A DNA stretch of 64,000 nt from an uncultured Dokdonia sp. (GTDB lineage: Bacteria > Bacteroidota > Bacteroidia > Flavobacteriales > Flavobacteriaceae): contig NZ_CANLOB010000019.1 in the NCBI RefSeq assembly GCF_947492815.1, forward strand, positions 1 through 64,000, in the 5' to 3' direction. The notes beneath the pieces were generated by a model. It saw only the letters and a list, made by a program, of their open reading frames with translations. It did not search any database and was not told the DNA's origin. The translations under genes and the position numbers were made by a program. Below, piece after piece: positions 1 to 9,398 of this stretch; positions within the stretch are counted from its first letter, which is position 1, and each line of letters begins with the position of its first letter.

Positions 1-75
1 TAAGGACAGTTCCATTTTTTTTTACAAAAATCCAACTTCTATTTTAATTCACACACAACTTTTAGGAATGATCCA

Positions 76-699
76 TTATTTCTTATCTCCGTTCCCTTTC
101 AATTGATATGATAGACTTAAAATCCATTGTGAAGGCCTAGAGTCAATTGTAAATTGAGTACTTGCGATATCTGTTAAATCACTAGTTACGCTCGTGTCAT
201 TTTCGCTAAATGCACTCTCATATCTTAGATCTATGCCTAGTCTCCCAAGCTGAAGACCAGCGCCTATTTGATAACCAACGGTAAATGAGTTTTCAGGATC
301 ATTTGCTTCAAAACCATTTAAATCAAGCTCATTGTTAAGCGTTAGCTGAAAAGCAGGCCCCGCTTTAATATTTAAAGGTCCTACAATATCAAGTCCTACT
401 AATAATGGAATATCTAATTTTGAGAAATTATAATCAGTAGCAACCCCATCTTGGCTATACTCTGTGTTAAGACGTGTATATACTAGCTCTGGTTGTACAA
501 AAATTCCTAGAAATTTAAATTTTGAATAGAGTCCTGCATGAAAGCCTACTCTATTGTCGCCATCAAAACTTTGGTTGTCAAGAGTCGTAATATCTCCAGT
601 AGATCCGAAGTTAAGACCTCCTTTGAGTCCAAATTGTGCGCTCTGCCCAAAAGCTGTTACCGATGATACAAAAAGTATCAAAATCATTAGTTTTTTCAT
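76..699 (-). CDS. Outer-membrane beta-barrel protein (PorT-like)
   Basis: The 207-residue product starts with a clear signal peptide (MKKLMILILFVSSVTAFGQ, cleavage after FGQ). The rest alternates short amphipathic strands ending in aromatic residues, as in the outer-membrane beta-barrel family common in Bacteroidota (PorT/OMP_b-brl_2 type), with a terminal strand near WILSLSYQL. It is probably an eight-to-ten-strand barrel in the outer membrane; ligand or partner is unknown. It lies downstream of the transketolase operon but behind a terminator-like hairpin at 737-760, so it is probably its own transcription unit. Family assignment is by fold pattern only. Confidence 0.75.
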   Translation of the reverse strand: MKKLMILILFVSSVTAFGQSAQFGLKGGLNFGSTGDITTLDNQSFDGDNRVGFHAGLYSKFKFLGIFVQPELVYTRLNTEYSQDGVATDYNFSKLDIPLLVGLDIVGPLNIKAGPAFQLTLNNELDLNGFEANDPENSFTVGYQIGAGLQLGRLGIDLRYESAFSENDTSVTSDLTDIASTQFTIDSRPSQWILSLSYQLKGNGDKK

Positions 700-736
700 A
701 ATTGAGTTTTAGTGTTTGAATGAATGACAAAAATAA

Positions 737-760
737 AGGCAGAATGTTACACTCTGCCTT
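737..760 (-). terminator. Terminator of the transketolase operon
   Basis: AAGGCAGA and TCTGCCTT pair around an eight-base loop, followed on the minus strand by a T-rich run. It sits about 30 bases past the stop of the transketolase C-terminal gene and before the barrel-protein start. Confidence 0.7.
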
Positions 761-792
761 ATATATATAATAAAAACGTAAAAATAAGATCT

Positions 793-1746
793 TTATTTTC
801 TCGTAATCACTTTCTTTGAGGCTTTTACAATGGCAGCGGCATTAAGTCCATACTTCTCCATGAGCTGCGCTGGCGTCCCACTTTCTCCAAATGTATCCTG
901 TGTTGCAACAAACTCTTGTGGTGTTGGATGTGACGTTGCTAAAGTTCTAGCAACACTTTCGCCTAAACCTCCTAAGAAGTTATGTTCTTCAGCAGTTACG
1001 ATACATCCAGTTTTCTTTACAGAAGCAATAATAGCTTCTTCATCTAGTGGTTTAATGGTATGTATATTAACCACATCTGCAGAGATGCCTTCAGCATGTA
1101 ATGTTTTTGCAGCCTCTAGCGCTTCCCATACAAGATGCCCTGTTGCTACAATCGTAACATCACTTCCTTCTTGTAAGTGTACCGCTTTTCCAATTTGAAA
1201 ATCTTGATTTTCAGGAGTGAAGTTCGCTACTTTTGGACGTCCAAAACGTAAATATACAGGGCCTTTATGAGCAGCTATAGCAATGGTAGCTGCCTTAGTT
1301 TGGTTATAATCACAGGTGTTTATAACCGTCATACCAGGTAGCATTTTCATCAGTCCTACATCTTCTAAGATCTGGTGTGTTGCTCCATCTTCTCCTAAAG
1401 TTAAACCTGCGTGAGATGCACAGATTTTTACATTTTTTCCAGAATATGCAACACTCTGACGTATCTGATCATATACACGACCTGTAGAGAAATTTGCAAA
1501 CGTTCCTGTAAAAGGGATTTTACCACCTATAGTCATTCCTGCGGCAAGACCAATCATGTTTGCTTCGGCAATACCTACCTGAAAAAAACGCTCTGGGTGA
1601 TTTGCTTTAAAAGCATCCATTTTAAGAGATCCCGTAAGGTCTGCACAAAGTGCTACTACATTCTCATTCGTTTTTCCTAGTGCTTCTAAACCTGCACCAA
1701 ACCCTGATCGAGTATCTTTATTTCCTGTGTTTTCGTATGTTTTCAT
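793..1746 (-). CDS. Transketolase, C-terminal subunit
   Basis: The 317-residue protein carries the pyrimidine-binding and C-terminal domains of a split transketolase. Visible family signatures are AEANMIGLAAGMTIGGKIPF near the start, the GLTLGEDGATHQ segment around residue 110 and the C-terminal TAEEHNFLGGLGESVA block. Together with the N-terminal subunit (2464-3309) it should form the TPP-dependent enzyme of the non-oxidative pentose phosphate pathway in the cytoplasm. Its ATG overlaps the stop of the preceding secreted-protein gene by four bases (1743-1746), so the three genes are translationally coupled. Split transketolases of this size are usual in flavobacteria; the gene placed between the halves is not. 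Confidence 0.93.
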   Translation of the reverse strand: MKTYENTGNKDTRSGFGAGLEALGKTNENVVALCADLTGSLKMDAFKANHPERFFQVGIAEANMIGLAAGMTIGGKIPFTGTFANFSTGRVYDQIRQSVAYSGKNVKICASHAGLTLGEDGATHQILEDVGLMKMLPGMTVINTCDYNQTKAATIAIAAHKGPVYLRFGRPKVANFTPENQDFQIGKAVHLQEGSDVTIVATGHLVWEALEAAKTLHAEGISADVVNIHTIKPLDEEAIIASVKKTGCIVTAEEHNFLGGLGESVARTLATSHPTPQEFVATQDTFGESGTPAQLMEKYGLNAAAIVKASKKVITRK

Positions 1747-2462
1747 TCTGAGATTTTAAAGCTGTTATTTAGGCTTATTTTTCGAGGCTTTATATTTACA
1801 TCAATAGCTTCTAATAATGTGACACCATTATCATCTATAATAGATAATATAATACCTTCAGGTAATCCTCCTTGTATACCTCCTGAACTTTCTGTAGCTG
1901 AAATCATTAATTTCATGAAATTTATAAGTAAGGCTGAGTTGTTCATTTTTTTTGACTCATCCACAGCAAATATAATTGGCTTGTCTGGTTCTGCTGCAGC
2001 ATATACTTCGTATTTAGGGTACTCTTTATCATTAAAACGATAGGGATCTAAAGTTTGCTTAGATTCAAGGACTATTTCTTCATTCATCTTATCATCTTCC
2101 GAGAAAGTTCCTTGCAGTACTAGAGCCATATCCATGTCCATCATCATATTTATAGGACCTAAGAATACAGACATATAAATTTTATTGTCCTCACTTGCAT
2201 ATACAAAATTAGAAGCGCCATCTGGAATATTACGAAGGCCAGGCATAATATCAGAAGCAAGCTCTTCAGTTAATCTTTTAAAATTAGTCCACAAGTATTT
2301 TCCATTTTTTTCATATCCTATGGTAATTGTGTCTTTTGTTCCTTCTTTCGCATTATCTATTAAATACTTAACCGTATAATCAATAGTAAACTCATGGCTT
2401 TGCGATTGTCCGAAAGCTGTTATAGAAAAAAGAATCCCTATTATTACATATAATGCTCTCAT
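1743..2462 (-). CDS. Secreted protein of unknown function inside the transketolase operon
   Basis: The 239-residue protein starts with a signal peptide (MRALYVIIGILFSITAFGQ) and then appears as a soluble, strand-rich periplasmic or surface domain with a Met-rich patch (INMMMDMDMALV) near residue 105. I do not recognise the family with certainty; it resembles the GLPGLI/DUF4412-like secreted proteins of Bacteroidota only in size and general layout. It begins one base after the stop codon of the transketolase N-terminal gene and overlaps the C-terminal gene by four bases, so it must be cotranscribed and coupled with both. A link to sugar metabolism is not evident from its sequence. Confidence 0.8.
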   Translation of the reverse strand: MRALYVIIGILFSITAFGQSQSHEFTIDYTVKYLIDNAKEGTKDTITIGYEKNGKYLWTNFKRLTEELASDIMPGLRNIPDGASNFVYASEDNKIYMSVFLGPINMMMDMDMALVLQGTFSEDDKMNEEIVLESKQTLDPYRFNDKEYPKYEVYAAAEPDKPIIFAVDESKKMNNSALLINFMKLMISATESSGGIQGGLPEGIILSIIDDNGVTLLEAIDVNIKPRKISLNNSFKISE

Positions 2463-2463
2463 A

Positions 2464-3309
2464 TTAATAATCTCCTAATGTTTCTGCGTTCTGGGCAAGG
2501 CCAGTAGCAAGTTGTTCATCATTAGGTGCTTTTCCATGCCAAGCATGTGTATGCATCATAAAGTCAACACCGTTCCCCATAATCGTATGCATTAAAACAC
2601 AAACAGGTTTTCCTTGGCCACTAAGACTCTTTGCTTCTTGTAATCCTTTTACAACAGCAGCCATATCATTTCCTTTTTCAATATCTAAAACAGTCCATCC
2701 AAAAGCTTCAAATTTAGCTCTTATACTTCCTAGTTCAAGTACATCATCCGTACTTCCATCTATCTGTTGACCATTAAGATCTACCGTCGCAATAATATTG
2801 TCTATTTTATTGGCAGCAGCATACATAATAGCTTCCCAGTTTTGACCTTCCTGTAATTCTCCATCTCCCATTAAAGAATAGACTTTGTGACTGCAACCAT
2901 TCAGTTTTTTTGCTTCGGCAGCACCAAGCGCTACACTAAGTCCTTGCCCTAAAGATCCAGATGCAATGCGTATACCAGGTAATCCCTCATGTGTAGTTGG
3001 GTGACCTTGTAAACGAGAGTCTAATAATCTAAATGTATTAAGTTCTTCTACAGGAAAATATCCTGATCGCGCTAGAACACTATAAAAAACAGGAGAGATG
3101 TGTCCGTTAGACAAGAAGAAAAGATCTTCTCCTAATCCATCCATATCAAATCCTTCTTTGCGATCCATGATCTCTTGATAAAGGGCTACAAAGAATTCTG
3201 CACACCCTAAAGAACCTCCTGGATGACCAGAATTTACTTTGTGTACTTGTCTTAAAATATCTCTGCGCACTTGTGTAACTAGTGCTTCAAGCTTTTGAAT
3301 ATCTGCCAT
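2464..3309 (-). CDS. Transketolase, N-terminal subunit
   Basis: This 281-residue protein is the TPP-binding half of a split transketolase. It shows KVNSGHPGGSLGCAEFFVAL near residue 25, the GSLGQGLSVALGAA segment, and the diphosphate/Mg motif GDGELQEGQNWEA around residue 150 (GDG followed by N). It is the first gene of a minus-strand operon that continues with the secreted protein (1743-2462) and the C-terminal subunit (793-1746). The two halves should assemble into the cytoplasmic enzyme that moves two-carbon units between sugar phosphates. Length and motif order match the usual N-terminal subunit, so the gene is complete. Confidence 0.93.
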   Translation of the reverse strand: MADIQKLEALVTQVRRDILRQVHKVNSGHPGGSLGCAEFFVALYQEIMDRKEGFDMDGLGEDLFFLSNGHISPVFYSVLARSGYFPVEELNTFRLLDSRLQGHPTTHEGLPGIRIASGSLGQGLSVALGAAEAKKLNGCSHKVYSLMGDGELQEGQNWEAIMYAAANKIDNIIATVDLNGQQIDGSTDDVLELGSIRAKFEAFGWTVLDIEKGNDMAAVVKGLQEAKSLSGQGKPVCVLMHTIMGNGVDFMMHTHAWHGKAPNDEQLATGLAQNAETLGDY

Positions 3310-3422
3310 TAGAAAGTTATATTATTTTAATGTTTAAAAATACTTTATTTGCCTCCGGCAGCCTATAGAGATACTGGGAGGTTATCAACTAAAATCAATA
3401 AAAAGTAAACAATTTTTAATCT

Positions 3423-3818
3423 TTACTGACCTATACGGTCCATATTTTCGGCTAACGTCTGTATGAATTTTGTAATAGGGCCTTTAATCATCATAGACAT
3501 CATCGGGTTAAAATCTCCTTCAAATGATAATTGCACTTCACTTTTACGGTCTTCTATCTGTGTAATATTTCCCGTAAGGGTAAAAGGTAATTTATCACTA
3601 GCAGCACCAAGAACTACTTTAGAGTGTGGTACCCCTTCTTTAAGGTCTAATACAATTTCAGGCATTCCTTTTAATGCAAAAAGGAAACGTGTATCATGAA
3701 TCTTTTCAAATTTTGTATTCTCTGGCATGAGTGTTTCAAAATTTTCAACATTCATTAAAAATTGATATACTTCTTCTGCAGATCTATCAACTACTTTTGT
3801 TGGACTTTCTAAATTCAT
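3423..3818 (-). CDS. SRPBCC-family (START/Bet v1-like) protein
   Basis: The 131-residue protein has the profile of a small helix-grip domain: an N-terminal strand with SPTKVVDRSAEEVYQFLMNV, alternating strands in the centre and a long C-terminal helix (MIKGPITKFIQTLAENMDRI). Such proteins bind hydrophobic ligands or act as cyclases or chaperones; nothing here fixes the ligand. It starts about 20 bases after the pyrE stop and is probably cotranscribed with pyrE. The order pyrE then SRPBCC protein is common in flavobacteria (general knowledge), which supports a real gene but does not give its job. Confidence 0.8.
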   Translation of the reverse strand: MNLESPTKVVDRSAEEVYQFLMNVENFETLMPENTKFEKIHDTRFLFALKGMPEIVLDLKEGVPHSKVVLGAASDKLPFTLTGNITQIEDRKSEVQLSFEGDFNPMMSMMIKGPITKFIQTLAENMDRIGQ

Positions 3819-3837
3819 TTGATTTTTTTAATAGGTG

Positions 3838-4476
3838 TTATCCCCAGTTTGCTGGGTCTTTACGCCAGTTTTCTAGTGTGGTTTGTTCTTTTTCTGTAAT
3901 ATATTTTGTGTCTGCCGCTTGTTCTAGTAGATGTGAGTAATCACTTAATGTATGTAAATCTACGTTTGCTTCTTTAAAAGCAATCACACTCTTTTCAAAA
4001 CCATAAGTAAAAATAGCAAGCATTCCTTTTACATTCGCGCCAGCTTCTTTGAGTGCGTCTACCGCTTTAAGGCTGCTCATTCCTGTACTGATTAAATCTT
4101 CTATAACTACAACAGAACTTCCCTGTTCTAAATATCCTTCTATTTTATTCTGACGTCCATGCTTTTTTGCTTCAGGACGTATATATACAAATGGAAGGTT
4201 TAAGTAGTCTGCAACAAGCATACCAATACCAATCGCCCCTGTAGCTACACCAGCAATAGCATCTGGTTTGCCATAGAGTGTTTCTACTTGCTTAGCCATT
4301 TCTTGATGTAAGTAGTTGCGTATCGCTGGATATGATAGGGTAATTCTGTTATCACAATAAATTGGCGATTTCCATCCAGATGCCCATGTAAAAGGGTCTT
4401 GTGGTTGTAATTTTATTGCATTAATTTGCAATAATAATTCGGCAGTTTTTTTTGCCGTTTCTTTGTCTAAAATCAT
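3838..4476 (-). CDS. pyrE: Orotate phosphoribosyltransferase
   Basis: The 212-residue protein converts orotate and PRPP to orotidine monophosphate in pyrimidine synthesis. Diagnostic stretches are FTWASGWKSPIYCDNR near residue 30, the GVATGAIGIGMLVAD block, the KKHGRQNKIEG loop and the PRPP-binding motif VVVIEDLISTGMS around residue 122. Length matches the family. It is divergent from the NUDIX gene with only seven bases between the two start codons used here. On the minus strand a TACATTTG element (4481-4488) fits the -7 box of Bacteroidota promoters and ends only four bases upstream of the ATG, suggesting a very short or absent leader. Confidence 0.95.
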   Translation of the reverse strand: MILDKETAKKTAELLLQINAIKLQPQDPFTWASGWKSPIYCDNRITLSYPAIRNYLHQEMAKQVETLYGKPDAIAGVATGAIGIGMLVADYLNLPFVYIRPEAKKHGRQNKIEGYLEQGSSVVVIEDLISTGMSSLKAVDALKEAGANVKGMLAIFTYGFEKSVIAFKEANVDLHTLSDYSHLLEQAADTKYITEKEQTTLENWRKDPANWG

Positions 4477-4480
4477 ACTG

Positions 4481-4488
4481 CAAATGTA
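4481..4488 (-). promoter_or_regulatory. Candidate pyrE -7 promoter element
   Basis: TACATTTG matches the TAnnTTTG -7 consensus of Bacteroidota promoters. It lies just upstream of the pyrE start codon. No TTG was found at the expected distance, so the call rests on one half of the promoter. Confidence 0.4.
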
Positions 4489-5107
4489 TAAAGTTTTTGT
4501 GAATGATATTCCTATAATTCTGTCAACAGAAAAAGAGATTGGGAATAATTATAAATCAATTCCGCTTAAGAAGGTAAAGCTGAAGAGAATTATAAAAAAG
4601 TTGATTAAAGGAGAGCTTATTTATGTGAACCTTTATCATAAAAATGAAGAGAAACTTCTTAAGTTTTTGAAAAAGAAATTACCTGTAATTGTTGCTGGTG
4701 GCGGACTTGTATATAATTCTAAAAAAGAAATTCTATTTATTTATAGAAATGGAAAATGGGATTTACCTAAAGGAAAGATCGAAAAAGGAGAAGATATAAA
4801 AACATGTGCAATACGTGAAGTAGAAGAAGAAACAGGTGCTTCTGGTATCGAAATCAAAAAATTTATCACAAAAACATATCATGTTTTTAAACGTAATGGC
4901 AAATTTAGACTCAAAGAAACGTATTGGTATGAGATGTATACCGATTATGATGGTGTATTAACACCTCAAGAAAATGAAGGGATTAAAAAGGCCAAATGGA
5001 AAGATTTTCAAAAAACGCAAGAAGCCTTAGAAAAATCATATAATAATATCAAATTACTTTTTCCAGCAGCTTACTTAACGAAGCATCCTAACGATCGGGT
5101 ATCGTAA
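4484..5107 (+). CDS. NUDIX hydrolase
   Basis: The protein contains a complete NUDIX box around residues 93-115: GKIEKGEDIKTCAIREVEEE followed by TG, i.e. the GX5EX7REUXEEXGU pattern that binds Mg and cleaves nucleoside diphosphate derivatives. Before it is a domain of about 60 residues rich in Lys and Ile with no clear match. The open frame extends upstream to an ATG at 4463, but that start would lie inside pyrE; the ATG at 4484 (MYKVFVND) is preferred and gives 207 residues. The 3' end overlaps the convergent M14 peptidase gene by 33 bases. Substrate cannot be deduced. Confidence 0.88.
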   Translation: MYKVFVNDIPIILSTEKEIGNNYKSIPLKKVKLKRIIKKLIKGELIYVNLYHKNEEKLLKFLKKKLPVIVAGGGLVYNSKKEILFIYRNGKWDLPKGKIEKGEDIKTCAIREVEEETGASGIEIKKFITKTYHVFKRNGKFRLKETYWYEMYTDYDGVLTPQENEGIKKAKWKDFQKTQEALEKSYNNIKLLFPAAYLTKHPNDRVS

Positions 5108-6829
5108 GTGTGCCTTTTCATAATTAGGCGATTTCTTATGTATCCAGGCTAATTGTGCGTACCAATTTTGTGCAAATGATGGTTCTGCAAGTTTCTTAGC
5201 TTCAAATGCTACTTTGATGTCTGGATGTTCATTTAAAAACGCCAAGGCTTTGTCTTCCCATACGTATGGAGAAAATCCTTCCTTCTGTTGGAGAATCGTA
5301 TCAAAAAAGTTCCAGTTAAAGAAACTGTCGTTTGCTTCAGGTTCTAGCGTTTCTAATAGATAGCGTAACCCTTCTTTATTGTCTTCCACTAAAATCATAT
5401 ATCCATCTCTTGGAATAGTCACTTCTTCCTGAGTCTTTCTCACTTTAGTACCGTAATGCGGATAGTGACCTTCGTACGGATTTCGAGATGTTTGATACGT
5501 ATCTATATGATATACTTCTGCCATAAATGTCGTATCTCTTTTTAATTGCTTGAATCGAATGTCGTTTTCTCGTAATTTTAAAGCAATGTCTCTATAGCCT
5601 CTAGGCATAAAATAAGCCTTGGGAATCGTCACTTCTTTTGTTGGCTTAAAATAGTTGTAATAAGTGACATCTTTTGTAAAGGGCTTCTCTCGATTGTATT
5701 TTAAACGTTGTTTTCCTGTGATTTCACTTGGAATCATTTCGCCTTCATAGCCTAAGAATTTTAAGGTAGATGTTTTTGTACTGTCTATGGTGTAGGCAAG
5801 TGGGTAAGTGTCCGCTTTCGCGAAAGCGTTAAAAGCATCTTTACGTAAGGCCTTGATCTTCTCTCCTTCCTGAGCAGTTATTTTTAATGCGCTTTTCATC
5901 AACTCATACGTGCCTTCTACTCTAGGTTTATATGGTTTAAGCATATGGGTTTCTACCATTAAACCAATTGTGTTCCATAAAGTTGTATACCCTGTAGAAT
6001 ATCTTGGGTGATCCATAAACTGACTAAATCCTTTTTCTGGAGTACGGTTAAAAACATTTACATAAGGTGTAATATCCCAGTCTTTCGATTTTAAATCTTG
6101 TTCTAATTTTGGTTGAAAATCTTGATGAGTGTACTCACCTAAAACACCTCCTAATTTATTGTGTTGTGTAAATAAATGTGTGAGTGTGTATTGGTAATCG
6201 GCTCCATTACTTACATGGTTATCAATAAATACATCAGGTTTTATAAGGTGGAAAATCTCTGTGAAAGCTTCTGCATTTTTAGTGTCATTCTTTATAAAAT
6301 CACGATTGAGATCATAATTTTTTGCATTTCCTCTAAAACCATATGCTTCAGGACCATTTTGATTAGTTCTTGATGTACTATTTCTGTTCAGTGCGCCACC
6401 TATATTATATACTGCTATAGCTCCTACCCATGTGTTTTCAGGGGTTTCTATAGTCCCTTGCGCTAAATCACGCATAAGCATCATCGTTGCATCAATTCCA
6501 TCAGACTCACCTGGATGAATACCGTTATTAATAAGAATACGGCGCACATCTTGATTTTTAGAAAATTCGCTTTCAAAAGAACGATTAGGATTAAAGGTAA
6601 CTAAGGTGAGTGGTTTTCCAATATCTGTTGTACCTATTTCATAAGTTTTGATAGCTATATAAGCTTTATCTAATTCTTGATAGAATTGTATCACCTCATC
6701 ATAGGTCGGGGTTTGAGTACCTCCACTTTTTTCAAAAATAGTCGTGAAGTCAACATTATCTGGATTATCTACAGGCTCAGAACAAGAGAATAATACTACG
6801 ATAATTAATAGGGAAAATACGTATTTCAT
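5075..6829 (-). CDS. M14-family zinc carboxypeptidase, lipoprotein
   Basis: The 584-residue protein has a lipoprotein signal (MKYVFSLLIIVVLFSCSEP, lipidated Cys at 16). Zinc ligands are visible in NNGIHPGESDGIDATMML (His and Glu) and in FIDNHVSNGADY (His), with the VETHML segment as the probable catalytic Glu region, as in M14 carboxypeptidases. About 240 residues follow the catalytic domain without recognised family. It is likely anchored in the periplasm or at the surface, trimming peptides. A GC-rich palindrome CGCTTTCGCGAAAGCG lies inside the gene at 5813-5828 and encodes Ala-Phe-Ala-Lys-Ala. The 3' end overlaps the NUDIX gene. Confidence 0.88.
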   Translation of the reverse strand: MKYVFSLLIIVVLFSCSEPVDNPDNVDFTTIFEKSGGTQTPTYDEVIQFYQELDKAYIAIKTYEIGTTDIGKPLTLVTFNPNRSFESEFSKNQDVRRILINNGIHPGESDGIDATMMLMRDLAQGTIETPENTWVGAIAVYNIGGALNRNSTSRTNQNGPEAYGFRGNAKNYDLNRDFIKNDTKNAEAFTEIFHLIKPDVFIDNHVSNGADYQYTLTHLFTQHNKLGGVLGEYTHQDFQPKLEQDLKSKDWDITPYVNVFNRTPEKGFSQFMDHPRYSTGYTTLWNTIGLMVETHMLKPYKPRVEGTYELMKSALKITAQEGEKIKALRKDAFNAFAKADTYPLAYTIDSTKTSTLKFLGYEGEMIPSEITGKQRLKYNREKPFTKDVTYYNYFKPTKEVTIPKAYFMPRGYRDIALKLRENDIRFKQLKRDTTFMAEVYHIDTYQTSRNPYEGHYPHYGTKVRKTQEEVTIPRDGYMILVEDNKEGLRYLLETLEPEANDSFFNWNFFDTILQQKEGFSPYVWEDKALAFLNEHPDIKVAFEAKKLAEPSFAQNWYAQLAWIHKKSPNYEKAHLRYPIVRMLR

Positions 6830-6924
6830 AAACGAATCTATTGATCCTGTGAAGATACATAATGTATGTAAATATTTTTGCTACTTTAACGTTGTGATCT
6901 ATAGCAGAAAATAAGAACTCATAA

Positions 6925-6955
6925 AAAATCCCAAGACCTCAGGTCTTGGGATTTT
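6925..6955 (-). terminator. Terminator of the 6976-9279 gene
   Basis: A 13-base perfect stem (AAATCCCAAGACC with GGTCTTGGGATTT) with A- and T-rich flanks lies 20 bases past the stop of the sorting-domain protein. It is likely active on the minus strand. Confidence 0.8.
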
Positions 6956-6975
6956 AATAATGGAAAATGCTTTCC

Positions 6976-9279
6976 CTATTGCTTTATAATACGTTTTACA
7001 GTACTTGCTGTAGTTGTTTCAATCTGAACAAAATAAACACCAGTCGCATAGCTTGATATATCAAGCTGTCTTTCTGCGATACTATTTGTATTTGAAATAG
7101 CATGTAGAATACGACCATTACTATCAAAAATAGTAATTTGCGTAATAGGCTGCACTCCTGTGTTTGTAAGCGTAACAATATCTCTAGCTGGATTTGGATA
7201 GATGCTAATCACATTTTCTAATGTCTCATCGTCAACACTCAAAGAAGATAATACGTTGATATCAAATGTGCATATAGATTCGTTTCCAGATTCGTCTGTT
7301 GCTGTAAGTGTTATAGTTTGTACCGTATTTTGATCTACTACTGTTCCTCCAACTGGGTCTTGTACAATAGTAACCTCACTACAGTTATCACTAGCAGACA
7401 CGATGGCTGTAAAGTCATCAAGGGTTACCGTTGAATTTCCTTCTTGATTCACCTCAAAGTCTCCAGGACATCCTATAAAGAAAGGAGCAGTTTCATCGAT
7501 CACAGTAATATCAAAAGAACAACTGAGGAGAGTGCCATCATTTCCTGGTACTTCAAAGGTATTTGTAGTTGTACCTGCTGGATATACAGCACCACTTTCT
7601 AATCCTTCTATTTGTACTGGTGTGCTTGTCGTTCCTGTAGCGGTTGGAGCATCATAAGTTACAACAGCATCACAAGCGGTACCCATAAATGCGATTTCGG
7701 CAAATCCAGCATCATCATCTCCGTAATTACTGAGTACTTCCAAACGTATAAAAGCAGCTTCGGTAGTAACAAATCCAAATTGTTCAGGACCTACAGGCCC
7801 ATTTTCTAGTACTTGAGATACTAATGCAGGTCCATTAGGAATCACGCTAAAGTTTACACCATCTATAGAAGAGGAAAGTGTAATTTCTTGTATACCTGGT
7901 TCTCCTTCTACACCAGGACCTCCATTATTTTGATTCCAGATAGCAACACCATTTAGCATGAATGTGCCCCCTAAATCAAAATCAAAACTTCCAGCTACTT
8001 CATTTTCGCTTACAAAAGAATTTCCTGGTGATGTATCATCATGTGTAGCATCTAGACTTGGAAATTCAGAAAGTCCAGATCCATCAATTAATGCTTCTGG
8101 AAGCGTTCCAAAACCAGGAGTGTACGTAGTTGTTACCCCTACAGGTACAATCGTTGGGTTGGTTACAATTTCAATATCTTCAGGACAAATAATAGCAAAA
8201 GAAACAAAGGTCATACAGAAATTATCTAGGGTTCCCATATCACTACTGCTAAAAACATCTATAATCGTTAAGGTCCAATCTCCGTTTATTTCTTCTCCAG
8301 TAAAGGTGTCTGCAAATGAGCCTCCTTGTGGTTCAAAAGTGCCTGTAAAAGGAGGTGATGCTGCATTGATAGGATCGCCACCATCTTGAAAAACAGTATC
8401 AATATAATTATTGCCACTACCGCCATTTTCATTAGAGAGAATTAAAGTAGTACCCATAGGTGATGTTAAGTTGATATCTAAATCTCCTACAAAATCATGT
8501 GTAATGGTTAGCATTAAATTTTCGATAGAAAATTCATTACCAACAGTTCCATTTTCAGCAACCGTAATAACAGAAGTTATTGTATCTCCATCATTAGAAG
8601 CATCTGGATCTATGACTTGACCTGTAGGACCGCATACCGTAAAGGTTTCATTAGGTAAGGAATAACGTATCGCACTTATACCATCTAAAGGAGTAGGGTC
8701 ATTGAAAGCATATTGATAAACAGTAGTTTCACTTACGACTCCAATAGTAGCACTTTGACCAAGATCAAAATCTGGATCATCAAATAAGACATCTTCGTAT
8801 ACAAAAAGAATATCATTTGTAGTTTCAAAAAGTACTACTTGGAAGGTTGCAGGATCAATTTCTGTTTCTCCTGGAAAGTGAGGCCTGTCTTCCCATTGTA
8901 TAATGACACGTCTAGCAGGTGCTGTACCTCGTACTTCCCAATATACATCACCAGTTTGTTCATCAAAATCATCCCAGAAAGGAACAATTCTAGGCGATTC
9001 GCCATCTAATGGTAAATTACTGGCAAATAAATCACCTTCAGTTACATCATATAATATACCTCCGTTATTTCCAATCCTAAGATCGGAAGAGAGTTGTCCA
9101 TCAAGGTTAAATTCAAAAGGAATCACAATGTTTTCTTCCCCATCATCGGTGAGGCCAAGGGCAGTACCTGTAGCACTGATGTCTTCAAAAGGAGTGGTGT
9201 CTGTATCATCGACCATAAGTTGCCCGTAGGAAGCAATATAGGTACATAATAAAAAAACCAGTAGGGTAATTTTTTTCAT
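6976..9279 (-). CDS. Type IX secreted protein with proprotein-convertase P domain and HYR domain
   Basis: The 767-residue protein has a signal peptide (MKKITLLVFLLCTYIASYGQ). The N-terminal 200 residues resemble a lectin/nidogen-like sheet. A P-domain-like block spans about 240-370 (ITHDFVGDLDINLTSPMGTT, then GDWTLTIIDVFSSSDMGTLD). A discoidin-like segment around 420-545 and HYR-type repeats (DETAPFFIGCPGDF) follow. The C-terminal 80 residues are a type A Por sorting domain (ISIYPNPARDIVTLTN and ATGVYFVQI). It should be exported by the type IX system and fixed at the cell surface. No catalytic domain is apparent; an adhesive or ligand-binding role is an inference. Confidence 0.85.
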   Translation of the reverse strand: MKKITLLVFLLCTYIASYGQLMVDDTDTTPFEDISATGTALGLTDDGEENIVIPFEFNLDGQLSSDLRIGNNGGILYDVTEGDLFASNLPLDGESPRIVPFWDDFDEQTGDVYWEVRGTAPARRVIIQWEDRPHFPGETEIDPATFQVVLFETTNDILFVYEDVLFDDPDFDLGQSATIGVVSETTVYQYAFNDPTPLDGISAIRYSLPNETFTVCGPTGQVIDPDASNDGDTITSVITVAENGTVGNEFSIENLMLTITHDFVGDLDINLTSPMGTTLILSNENGGSGNNYIDTVFQDGGDPINAASPPFTGTFEPQGGSFADTFTGEEINGDWTLTIIDVFSSSDMGTLDNFCMTFVSFAIICPEDIEIVTNPTIVPVGVTTTYTPGFGTLPEALIDGSGLSEFPSLDATHDDTSPGNSFVSENEVAGSFDFDLGGTFMLNGVAIWNQNNGGPGVEGEPGIQEITLSSSIDGVNFSVIPNGPALVSQVLENGPVGPEQFGFVTTEAAFIRLEVLSNYGDDDAGFAEIAFMGTACDAVVTYDAPTATGTTSTPVQIEGLESGAVYPAGTTTNTFEVPGNDGTLLSCSFDITVIDETAPFFIGCPGDFEVNQEGNSTVTLDDFTAIVSASDNCSEVTIVQDPVGGTVVDQNTVQTITLTATDESGNESICTFDINVLSSLSVDDETLENVISIYPNPARDIVTLTNTGVQPITQITIFDSNGRILHAISNTNSIAERQLDISSYATGVYFVQIETTTASTVKRIIKQ

Positions 9280-9398
9280 AGTATATAATAGATTTAGGTA
9301 GGTTAAAACTACTGAATATTTTTAAATAAGTATGTTACTAGCTTGCAGAAGTGTTTGTTTCTTAACAGAAAAGGAATATTTGACAATAAAAATGTAGG

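Noticed and set aside
830..1198. Open frame on the plus strand opposite transketolase
   Set aside because: It is the antisense shadow of a well conserved gene and has no homology signs of its own.
7958..8389. Open frames opposite the type IX cargo protein
   Set aside because: Ser/Pro/Val-rich translations typical of antisense reading of repeat-rich surface proteins.
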